Assembly (NCBI GenBank): GCA_031271905.1
Contig: JAISUT010000049.1
Span: forward strand, 1-33,017
Reading direction: 5' to 3'
Origin: Acidobacteriota bacterium
GTDB lineage: Bacteria; Acidobacteriota; UBA6911
Length of the DNA: 33,017 bases
Position numbers and translations under genes: made by a program. Each line of letters begins with the position of its first letter. Positions within the stretch are counted from its first letter, which is position 1. Under the pieces are notes generated by a model. The model was not told the origin of the DNA, searched no databases, and saw only the letters and a list, made by a program, of their open reading frames with translations. Shown here one piece after another: positions 1 through 6,729 of the stretch.

Positions 1-115
1 CGCAGGGTGGTGGGATGCAAGGCGCGCGCAGGGCGGGCTCCGCAGGCGCGCCCGTGCGCGTCGAGGAAGCCCGCCCAAGCGGCAACGCGGCAGACGCGCC
101 GCCATGCGCCCGTGA
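1..115 (-). repeat. Dispersed intergenic repeat, copy A (may continue past the left edge)
   Basis: Read on the minus strand, this stretch starts with CACGGGCGCATGGCGGCGCG, runs through CGTTGC and CTTGGGCGGGC, and ends with CGCCTTGCATCC followed by CACCACCCTGCG. The same blocks in the same order occur near 30351-30492 on the plus strand, with about 50 nearly identical bases at the first end and about 27 at the second. The middle part is shorter here. Within it GGCGCGC (21-27) can pair with GCGCGCC (46-52), so it could also end transcription of the hydrogenase gene, whose stop codon is 13 bases away. It codes for nothing I recognise. Two copies at least 30 kb apart suggest a genome-wide family such as a REP- or MITE-like element; that is inference. 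Confidence 0.6.
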
Positions 116-128
116 GACAAACGTCCGT

Positions 129-3100
129 TCAGCGGCGGGACGAAGACCAGTGCTCGGACAACGGCGAGACCTCGCGCACCGAGCCGTACAGGTTCGCCAG
201 CTTCTCCGACGCGACCCGCTTGCCGTCGATGCGGACGTAGACGTCCCCCCCCTCGTGCGCGTCGCCCATGCGGATGGACTTCACATCGAGGAACTCGTTC
301 ATCTTGAGCGCGTTCACCCGCAACTGCACGTCGTCGAAAAGCTGTTCAGCCCCTTTCGCCTTGCAGTTGTCGCAGCAGCAAATCTCCAACTGGTGGACGA
401 CGAACGCCGAGTTGTCCGCTTGGTGCGCGCCCTTCTCCGGCCCGCTGCGGAAAGGCGCGTAATGCGTGTGCAACAGACGGTGCGCGACCTCCGAGTTCGG
501 CTCCCCGTAGTAGTCCTTGTACAGGTTCAATATGTCTGGGTTCTCCTGCGAGCGGCGCAGGGGCGAGTGGCTGTCGATGGTCACCAGCACGTTCTGCCGC
601 TCGTCCAGCGAGCCGGTCTTCTCCGGGATCGGATGCCCCGCGCCGCAGATGCAGCCGCCCGGGCACGCCATCACCTCGATCAGGTCGTAGCCGCAGTCCG
701 CGCCGGCAAGGATGCGCTCGGCTATCGGTGCCACGTTGCCCAAGCCCGAAACCACCGCCACGCGCACTTTCGCGCCGCCAGCCTCGACCACGGCCTCTTT
801 CAGCCCCTCGAAGCCGCGCACCTCCTCGAAGGTCATGGCACCCGCGCTGGGCGTGCCTTCCAGCTTCTCCACCGCCATGCGAAGCGTCGCCTCAGACACG
901 CCGCCCGAGGCGCCGAAGAGCACCCCCGCCGAGGAGACGCGCTTGTACGGCTCGTCGAATTCGCACGGCTCGACCGCCTTGGCGTCGATGCGCATCAGCT
1001 TGATCATGTCCAGCATCTCGGTCGTCGTCAGCACCGCGTCCACGTCGGGGTTCCCGTCCACCGAGAATTCGGGGCGCGTCGCCTCCACCTTCTTGGCGAG
1101 GCATGGGACGATCGACACAACGAACAGCTTCTCGCGCGGGATGCCCGCCAGTTGCGCGAAGTGGTTCTTCACCGTCGCCGCCATCATCTGCTGCGGCGAC
1201 TTGCAGCTCGACAGGTTGGGGATCAGCCCCGGGTAGCGGCGCTCGACGAAGTTGACCCACGCCGGGCAGCACGAGGTCAGGTGCGGCAGCCTTCCCTTCC
1301 CCTGTTGCACGCGGGCCAGGAACTCGGTCGTCTCCTCCATGATGGTCAGGTCGGCGGCGAAGGAGAAGTCGAATATCTTGTCGAAGCCGATGGCGCGCAT
1401 GAGGCCCGCCATGTAAGGGGCCGCCTCCTCGGGCGAGACGCCGAAGGTCTGCGTGATCACCGAGCGCACCGCCGGGGCGACAAAGCCCACCACCGTCAGC
1501 TCCGGGTCGTTGATGGCGCGGAACACCTTCCCCTTGGCGCGGCGGAATTCCAGCGCCCCGCAGGGGCAGGAGTTGACGCACTGGCCGCAGGAGACGCAGT
1601 CGGTGTCCTTCAGCGGCAGGCCGCTCTTGGTGCCGACCAGTTGCCGCCCCTTCTTGTAGTGCAGCGCCAGCACGTCCGGCCCCTCGATCTCGGCGCATGC
1701 CGCCACGCACCGCCCGCAGGAGATGCACTTGTTGTGGTCGCGCACGATGAACGGGTGGTCGTGGACCAGCGGCAGGCTGGGCCGCTCGTGGATGGGTTTC
1801 AGGTAGGTGATGCCATGGGCGGTCGCCTCCTTGCGCAACGTGCAGTTGTTGCGCTCGCCGCAGCCGCACTTCAGGCAGCGCTTGGCCTCCTCGCGCGCCT
1901 CCGCCTCCGTGTAGCCCAGCTCGACCTCCTTGAATCCGCCGACCCGCTCCGCCTTGCCCTCGATGTAGTGCATCGGGGCGCGTATCAGCAACGGCATCTC
2001 CTCGAACTCCCAGCGCGGCAGGTCTTCCAGCGTCCCCCGGCTGCAACTGTACGCCGTGTTCTCCTCGTGGACGTACCCCTTGGTGAGGAACGAGTGCATC
2101 GACTCGGCGGCATGGCGTCCGGCGGCGACCCCCTGGATCACGGTCGCGGGCCCGGTCACGCAGTCGCCCCCCGCGAAAACCTTCTCGGCGGAGCTTTGGA
2201 ACGTCTTGGGGTTGACGTCGATGTCGCCCCACTTGTTCAGCCGCACCGGCAGGTCGTTGTACAAGAAGCGGACGTTCGTGCTCTGGCCGATGGCGCCAAT
2301 GACGGTGTCGGCCTCGATGATGAACTCCGAGCCGTCGATGGGGACCGGCTTGCGGCGGCCCGACTGGTCTTTCTGCCGCCCCAAGTCCATCTTCATGCAG
2401 TGGACTTCCTTGCGCCCGGCGGAGTTGAGCGAGATGCGCACCGGGGACGCGAGGAAGATCATCTCCACCCCCTCCAGCAGCGCCTCGCGCACCTCGAACT
2501 TCTCGGCGGGCATCTGCGCGTGGGTGCGTCGGTAGATGAGCCGCACCTTCGTCGCGCCGCGCCGCATCGCCGTGCGGGCGCAGTCGATGGCGGTGTTGCC
2601 GCCGCCGACCACCACGACGGACTTGCCCGGATGCGCGTCGATGCCCTTGGCCACCTGCTCGAGGTAGTGGATGCCGAGCCGCACGCCGTCGATGTTCTCC
2701 CCCTCGATCTGCAACGGCGTCGCCAGCCAGGAGCCGACCGCCAGGTACACGGCGTCGAAGTCGCGCTGGAGGTCTTCGAGCCGGACGTGCGTGCCGAGCG
2801 CCTTGCCGGTCACGATGCGCACGCCGAGGCTGCGGATGACGTCGATCTCTTTCTCCAGCGTCTCCTTGGGAAGCCGGTACTCGGGGATGCCGTAGCGCAT
2901 CATCCCGCCGGCGTGGGGCTGGCGCTCGAACACCGTCACCTCGTGCCCGTGCAGCGCCGAGTAGTAGGCGGCCGAAAGCCCCGACGGGCCTGCGCCCACG
3001 ACGGCGATGCGCTTGCCGCTCGCCTCCTCCCTATTGGGGATCCAAGGCGTCTCCTGCGCCATGTCCCAGTCGGCGGCGAAGCGCTTGACGTGGTTGATCG

Positions 3101-3614
3101 CCACCGGCTCGTCCACCAGGTTGCGGCGGCAGGCGGCCTCGCAGGGGTGCGGGCAGACGCGGCCGCAGACCAGGGGGAACGGGTTGCGGTCCTTGATGAT
3201 CTTGAGCGCCGTCGCGAAGTTGCCGTTGCCCACCTGGCGCAGATAGCTCTGGATGTCGACGTTGGCGGGACAGGTGTTGACGCAGGGGGCGACGCAGTCG
3301 GCGTTGTGGTCGGACAGCAACTGCTCCAGGCGGATCTTCCGGTAGGCGTCCAGCTTGTGGCTGGTGGTGCGGATGACCATCCCCGGCAGGATCGGCGTCT
3401 GGCACGACTTGACCTCGCGCCCCTCGGGCCCCACCTCGACCACGCACATCCCGCAGTTGCCGTTGGAGCGTTCCACACGGATGTCGTAGCAGAGGTGCGG
3501 CACATGGATGTTCTCCTGCAGCAGCGCCTGGAGGATCGTCAGCCCCGCATAGACCTGGACCTCCCGGTCATTGACCGTCACGGTGATTCGGTTGTTCGCG
3601 TCGAGTGTTGCCAT
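129..3614 (-). CDS. [FeFe] hydrogenase fused to a GltD-like NAD(P)H/FAD domain
   Basis: A 1161-residue soluble iron-sulfur flavoprotein predicted to interconvert H2 and protons with NAD(P)H. Domains in order: NuoG-like [2Fe-2S] ferredoxin (Cys42, 54, 57, 71); a cysteine-rich junction (His103, Cys107, 111, 115); a glutamate-synthase-small-subunit-like FAD/NAD(P) domain with GAGPSG near 207 and GGGN near 337; a Cys580/583/585/591 cluster motif; two ferredoxin clusters (Cys630-640 and Cys673-683); then the H-cluster domain. The three H-cluster motifs are present: TSCCP (780-784), VPCLAKKVE (836-844, Val where Met is usual) and MACPGGCICGAG (982-993). The second TSCCP cysteine is kept, so catalysis is expected. 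The last ~90 residues look like a thioredoxin-fold ferredoxin that has lost its second cysteine pair. Start chosen at ATG preceded by AAGGA at about 10 bases. The maturation genes hydE, hydF and hydG are not in the window. It stands alone, with its own promoter region. Confidence 0.93.
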   Translation of the reverse strand: MATLDANNRITVTVNDREVQVYAGLTILQALLQENIHVPHLCYDIRVERSNGNCGMCVVEVGPEGREVKSCQTPILPGMVIRTTSHKLDAYRKIRLEQLLSDHNADCVAPCVNTCPANVDIQSYLRQVGNGNFATALKIIKDRNPFPLVCGRVCPHPCEAACRRNLVDEPVAINHVKRFAADWDMAQETPWIPNREEASGKRIAVVGAGPSGLSAAYYSALHGHEVTVFERQPHAGGMMRYGIPEYRLPKETLEKEIDVIRSLGVRIVTGKALGTHVRLEDLQRDFDAVYLAVGSWLATPLQIEGENIDGVRLGIHYLEQVAKGIDAHPGKSVVVVGGGNTAIDCARTAMRRGATKVRLIYRRTHAQMPAEKFEVREALLEGVEMIFLASPVRISLNSAGRKEVHCMKMDLGRQKDQSGRRKPVPIDGSEFIIEADTVIGAIGQSTNVRFLYNDLPVRLNKWGDIDVNPKTFQSSAEKVFAGGDCVTGPATVIQGVAAGRHAAESMHSFLTKGYVHEENTAYSCSRGTLEDLPRWEFEEMPLLIRAPMHYIEGKAERVGGFKEVELGYTEAEAREEAKRCLKCGCGERNNCTLRKEATAHGITYLKPIHERPSLPLVHDHPFIVRDHNKCISCGRCVAACAEIEGPDVLALHYKKGRQLVGTKSGLPLKDTDCVSCGQCVNSCPCGALEFRRAKGKVFRAINDPELTVVGFVAPAVRSVITQTFGVSPEEAAPYMAGLMRAIGFDKIFDFSFAADLTIMEETTEFLARVQQGKGRLPHLTSCCPAWVNFVERRYPGLIPNLSSCKSPQQMMAATVKNHFAQLAGIPREKLFVVSIVPCLAKKVEATRPEFSVDGNPDVDAVLTTTEMLDMIKLMRIDAKAVEPCEFDEPYKRVSSAGVLFGASGGVSEATLRMAVEKLEGTPSAGAMTFEEVRGFEGLKEAVVEAGGAKVRVAVVSGLGNVAPIAERILAGADCGYDLIEVMACPGGCICGAGHPIPEKTGSLDERQNVLVTIDSHSPLRRSQENPDILNLYKDYYGEPNSEVAHRLLHTHYAPFRSGPEKGAHQADNSAFVVHQLEICCCDNCKAKGAEQLFDDVQLRVNALKMNEFLDVKSIRMGDAHEGGDVYVRIDGKRVASEKLANLYGSVREVSPLSEHWSSSRR

Positions 3615-3707
3615 AAGTCGTCCGTCCTTCGATGTAGCGTTTTATCATGTGCCGATGGTGAAAACCCCTTGGAAGCGTGGTGCGGCGTCCGAGGCCGCGC
3701 ATCTAAT

Positions 3708-3730
3708 GGTTCCGAATCGGCGCTGGAACC
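3708..3730. repeat. Short inverted repeat in the hydrogenase leader
   Basis: GGTTCC (3708-3713) and GGAACC (3725-3730) form a perfect 6-bp inverted repeat with an 11-base loop. It lies just downstream of one of the two possible hydrogenase promoters and could be an operator or a leader hairpin. Function not shown. Confidence 0.35.
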
Positions 3731-3740
3731 AAAACCATTA

Positions 3741-3806
3741 AAATTACCTTACCTGATGCGGTCATGCAAACTTATTGTGTATATTTTAACAGTTTCGACA
3801 TTTCAC
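3741..3806 (-). promoter_or_regulatory. Candidate promoter(s) for the hydrogenase gene
   Basis: Two sigma70-like arrangements can be read on the minus strand. The first has TTGCAT (3769-3764), a 17-base spacer and TAATTT (3746-3741). The second has GTGAAA (3806-3801), a 17-base spacer and TATACA (3783-3778). Both sit in the only AT-rich patch upstream of the hydrogenase start, leaving a leader of roughly 120-160 bases. In the second arrangement the Rex-like palindrome overlaps the -10 element, the usual position for a repressor. Hexamer matches are partial. Confidence 0.4.
3775..3792. promoter_or_regulatory. Rex-like operator palindrome
   Basis: TTGTGTATATTTTAACAG matches the TTGTTAA-N4-TTAACAA type of Rex site at 11 of 14 defined positions (right half 6/7, left half 5/7). 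Rex is the NADH/NAD+-sensing repressor that often controls NAD-linked hydrogenases and fermentation genes. The site is in front of an NAD(P)-linked hydrogenase gene, which supports the reading. No rex gene is in the window. Confidence 0.4.
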
Positions 3807-3916
3807 ATTTGGCACGGTGAAACCACAGGCACATTTACTGGCGAACCACGGCTTGCGCCAGCTCTGTTTCAGGGGGTGGGCGGGAGCATGGGAAACGTAG
3901 GCGCACGCAAGGGCAA

Positions 3917-3943
3917 GGGGGGCGCGGCCATGCCATGCCCCCC
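3917..3943 (-). terminator. GC-rich stem-loop after the molybdoenzyme operon
   Basis: GGGGGGC (3917-3923) pairs perfectly with GCCCCCC (3937-3943) around a 13-base loop. It lies about 65 bases past the stop codon of the last gene of the minus-strand operon and before the hydrogenase promoter region. There is no U-tract, so it may act as a Rho-independent terminator only weakly, or as a 3'-end stabiliser. Confidence 0.4.
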
Positions 3944-4008
3944 AAATCGAAACGGCGCCGGGTTCGCGACACGGGCGAAAGGCGGGACGGCGCCTCGTCC
4001 GGTCGCGG

Positions 4009-4719
4009 CTAGTGGGCGGCCTCCAAGGCGGGGGCGGTTTCAACAGCCCCGCCTTTATCGAGGCGATTGCGCCTCAGGCGCAGGACGCCGTATGACGCGA
4101 AGAGCGCCGCATACACGGCCAGGCTCACGGCGACGTCCACCGACCCGGCCAGCGCCGAGGGGAGCAGCACCAACGCCAGGTGCAGGAAGATGAGCAGGAA
4201 GAACGGGTATGCCAGCGTCTGCACCCGCTTCCACCGCGCCGGCGCGATGAGCTTGCGCACCGCCACGGGCGATGTGGCGGCCAGCGCGGCCAGCAACAGG
4301 GTGACGGCCAACGCGACCGCGAGCGAGGCGACGATGTTGCGGTCGAGCCGGATGTCGTCGTCGAAAAGCTGCGGCGCGAACGTCGCCGTGTAGACGACGA
4401 TATGCCCGAGCGCGAGGATGAACCCGATGATGGCGAGCTGGCGGCGCAACGGGAGCAGCAACGCGCGCGGCTTCGAGCCTTTGGCGAACACCCCGGCGAA
4501 CATCACGAGCGCGAACAACGCCAGCGCGACCCCTCCCCGCTGGACGAGCGCCAGCGGCCAAGGCGCGCCGTACAGGGAAGTGTCGATGTAGTTCGCGTAA
4601 AGGTAGAACCCGGTCGAGAGCAGCGCCAAGGCGTAGAACACGCCCGGCCGCCGTTGCAACGGCTTGCGCAGGGCGAGCGCCAGCGCGGTGGTAATCGCCA
4701 ACGTCAATAGAAACGACAT
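4009..4719 (-). CDS. Ferric-reductase-like heme b membrane protein (MsrQ-like fold)
   Basis: A 236-residue hydrophobic protein with six or seven predicted membrane helices (about 1-17, 28-45, 58-78, 92-112, 127-147, 167-190 and 196-212). The core resembles the ferric-reductase-like transmembrane domain of MsrQ and YedZ: an RRQLAIIGF..LGH segment with His106, and a YPFFLLIFLHL segment with His180. These are the only membrane-embedded histidines, enough for one bis-His heme b. It would pass electrons between the quinone pool and a periplasmic partner. It is the last gene of the molybdoenzyme set, 44 bases after the aminotransferase gene, and no NrfD/PsrC-type anchor is present, so I infer it may be the membrane partner of the molybdoenzyme. 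The start has a GGGAGG about 8 bases upstream. No cysteines. Family membership is by pattern only. Confidence 0.7.
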   Translation of the reverse strand: MSFLLTLAITTALALALRKPLQRRPGVFYALALLSTGFYLYANYIDTSLYGAPWPLALVQRGGVALALFALVMFAGVFAKGSKPRALLLPLRRQLAIIGFILALGHIVVYTATFAPQLFDDDIRLDRNIVASLAVALAVTLLLAALAATSPVAVRKLIAPARWKRVQTLAYPFFLLIFLHLALVLLPSALAGSVDVAVSLAVYAALFASYGVLRLRRNRLDKGGAVETAPALEAAH

Positions 4720-4763
4720 GGAACCAACCTCCCTCCTTTATCAGAAAACCGCGCTTCGCGTCG

Positions 4764-6116
4764 CTAGGCCGCGAGTTTGCGCACAACCGCGAGCAGGCGG
4801 TCGATCTCCTCCGGCGAGTTGTAGACGTGCGTCGAGACGCGCACCCCCTGCACGTCCGGCTCGTTCACCGAACGGGCGTAGATCTTCTCCGCCTCCAGCG
4901 CCCGCAGGATTTCGCCGGGCTCCGCATTGCCGAGGCCGAAGGTCGTGAGCCCCGCCGAGAACTCCGGCTGCGGCGAAGTCCACAGCCTCACCCCCGGCAA
5001 CGCCGCCACCCCTTGCTTCAGGCGGTCGGCGAGGTGATGGACGCGCGCCTCGACGTTCGCCGCGCCTATGGTCTGAAGCAGCTCCACCCCGGCGGCAAGC
5101 CCCGCGTAGGCGGGGATGTTGAGCTGCCCGGTGTTCTCGTAGCGCTGCGCCGACGCGCCGCGCCCGCTTTCATCCTCGACGAACCCGTTGCGCGGCCATA
5201 TCTTGCCTTGGACGTCCCTCTTCACGTAGGTGAAGCCCGTCCCCGTGCCGCCCAGCAGCCACTTCTGGCCGCCGGCGGCGTAATGGTCGATGCCCGCCTC
5301 CTTGACGTCGAGGCCGACGGCGCCCAGCGCCTGCACGCCGTCCACGGAAATCAGCGCGCCGTGCCGGTGCGCCAGCTCCGCCAGCTCCTTGAGCGGGGTG
5401 CGCAGGCCCGTGATGTAGGTGACGTGGCTGACGAAGAGCACGCGCGTCCTGGGGGTGATCGCCTTTTCATAAGCCTCCACGATCTGCCCTGCGCCGCCTG
5501 TCTGCGACGGCGGCGCGGGCGTCTCCACTTGGACGATCTTGACGCCGTAGCGCTTCGCCAGCCCCTCGTAGGCGGCGACGGGCCCGAAGTGCTCGTGCCG
5601 TTTGACGACCACCTCGTCGCCCGGCTTCCAGTCCAAGCCCGCAGCGAAGATGTTCACCCCGTCGGTGGTGGCGTGGGTCAGGGCGACCTCGTCCTCGCCC
5701 GCGCCGATGAAGGACGCCAGACGCCGGCGCACCGCCCCCAGCTCGCCTTGGCGGAAGTTGTTGCGCGGGTCGAGCCCGAGCTCCAAGTCGTATTTGCGGC
5801 GCGCCTCGATGACGAACCGCGACGTGGGGCCGTAGGCGCCGTTGTTGAAGAACGTGATGCCCGGGTCGAGGACGAACTCGCCGCGCAACCGTTTCCAATA
5901 GCCTTCGTCCGGCGCGCCGGACGGCTTGAACGCGGCGATGTCCGGCACCGAGATGTCCACCAGCGGCATCTTGGGCTTCGACTTCCCTTCCGGAGGCGCC
6001 TTGCGCGCCCCGCCGCCTTGGGCGAAAAGGCCGGTCGCGCCGCCGGCGGCCGCCAGCGCCGTCCCCGCCGCCCCTGCCAAAAGCTCCCTCCTAGACCACT
6101 GCTGTGCGTTTCTCAT
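4764..6116 (-). CDS. Tat-exported class-V aminotransferase / NifS-fold PLP enzyme
   Basis: A 450-residue PLP enzyme of fold type I (isopenicillin-epimerase, EgtE and NifS branch). PLP-site residues are visible: SVDGVQ with Asp259 and Gln262, and AAGGQKWLLG with Lys285 as the Schiff-base lysine. The N-terminus has a Tat signal, with Arg9-Arg10 in SRRELLAG followed by a Gly/Ala-rich hydrophobic stretch to about residue 32, so it should be exported folded with its cofactor. The protein has no cysteine at all, so it cannot form the cysteine persulfide of a true NifS/SufS desulfurase. A C-S lyase, an epimerase or another reaction is possible. The start codon lies one base after the stop of the ferredoxin gene, which implies translational coupling with the molybdoenzyme operon. 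Substrate unknown. Confidence 0.85.
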   Translation of the reverse strand: MRNAQQWSRRELLAGAAGTALAAAGGATGLFAQGGGARKAPPEGKSKPKMPLVDISVPDIAAFKPSGAPDEGYWKRLRGEFVLDPGITFFNNGAYGPTSRFVIEARRKYDLELGLDPRNNFRQGELGAVRRRLASFIGAGEDEVALTHATTDGVNIFAAGLDWKPGDEVVVKRHEHFGPVAAYEGLAKRYGVKIVQVETPAPPSQTGGAGQIVEAYEKAITPRTRVLFVSHVTYITGLRTPLKELAELAHRHGALISVDGVQALGAVGLDVKEAGIDHYAAGGQKWLLGGTGTGFTYVKRDVQGKIWPRNGFVEDESGRGASAQRYENTGQLNIPAYAGLAAGVELLQTIGAANVEARVHHLADRLKQGVAALPGVRLWTSPQPEFSAGLTTFGLGNAEPGEILRALEAEKIYARSVNEPDVQGVRVSTHVYNSPEEIDRLLAVVRKLAA

Positions 6117-6117
6117 G

Positions 6118-6726
6118 TCATGCCTTTCCCGCAGAAGAGTTTTCCGATAAAAACACCTTCACATACTTGTCCACGTCCGTGTCCGCGAACGACTTGACCA
6201 GCACGGCGGACGGGTTCGTACGGCCCTGCAATTTCGTATGGCCGCCCACCGCGCCCTTGGGTTTTCCGTCCTTGAGCCACTGGCCGATGTCGCCCACTTC
6301 GAGGGCTTCCCCCGGGCAGGTGCTCGCGCACACCGGCTGCCTGCCTTTCGCCAATCGATCCAGGCACAGGTTGCATTTCTGCATCTTGCCGTTCTTCCCG
6401 TACTTGGGAACCTTGTACGGGCACGCCTTCTCGCAACTCCGGCAGCCGATGCACTTTTTCGCGTCCACGGTCACGATGCCGTCCTCGGCGCGCTTGGTGA
6501 TCGCCTTGACCGGGCAGATCGAGGCGCAGGCGGGCTTGGCGCAATGCAGGCACGACTGCGGCAGGGCGATGTTGACGACCCGCGCCGGGGTCTCCTCCCA
6601 ATAGACTCCGACCGTGCGCCACTTCACGCCGTACTCCACGGCGTTGGCGGCCTTGCATGCCACTTCGCAGGCGGCGCACTGGACGCAACGCCCCAGATGG
6701 ATTTTGAATCCCAGTTGTTTTGCCAT
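6118..6726 (-). CDS. Four-cluster ferredoxin subunit (PsrB/PhsB/DmsB-like)
   Basis: A 202-residue electron-transfer subunit with 16 cysteines in four ferredoxin-type groups: Cys14/17/20/24, Cys59/62/67/71, Cys92/95/98/102 and Cys118/121/133/137. This is the usual layout for the B subunit of membrane-linked molybdopterin oxidoreductases, carrying electrons between the catalytic subunit and a membrane anchor. There is no signal peptide, as expected for a subunit that is exported together with its Tat-bearing partner. The last 50 residues carry no clusters. The gene starts 3 bases after the stop of the molybdoenzyme gene and ends 1 base before the aminotransferase start, so all three are probably made together. 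Confidence 0.93.
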   Translation of the reverse strand: MAKQLGFKIHLGRCVQCAACEVACKAANAVEYGVKWRTVGVYWEETPARVVNIALPQSCLHCAKPACASICPVKAITKRAEDGIVTVDAKKCIGCRSCEKACPYKVPKYGKNGKMQKCNLCLDRLAKGRQPVCASTCPGEALEVGDIGQWLKDGKPKGAVGGHTKLQGRTNPSAVLVKSFADTDVDKYVKVFLSENSSAGKA

Positions 6727-6729
6727 TTC

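Larger units (their letters stand above)
3615..4008. other. Gene-free stretch: hydrogenase promoter region and operon end
   Basis: No coding gene is convincing here. The part from about 3700 to 3830 is much richer in A and T than its surroundings and holds promoter-like hexamers for the hydrogenase gene, a short inverted repeat and a Rex-like palindrome (see separate entries). The part from about 3840 to 4008 is GC-rich and holds a stem-loop that probably ends the operon arriving from the right. Confidence 0.6.

Noticed and set aside
15-4193. A very long open frame on the strand opposite the hydrogenase gene
   Set aside because: It is a by-product of high GC codon use. Its product is Arg/His/Val-rich with no motifs, while the other strand encodes a complete hydrogenase.
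4764-6116. Calling the Tat-exported aminotransferase a cysteine desulfurase
   Set aside because: It has no cysteine, so the persulfide mechanism of NifS/SufS is not possible.
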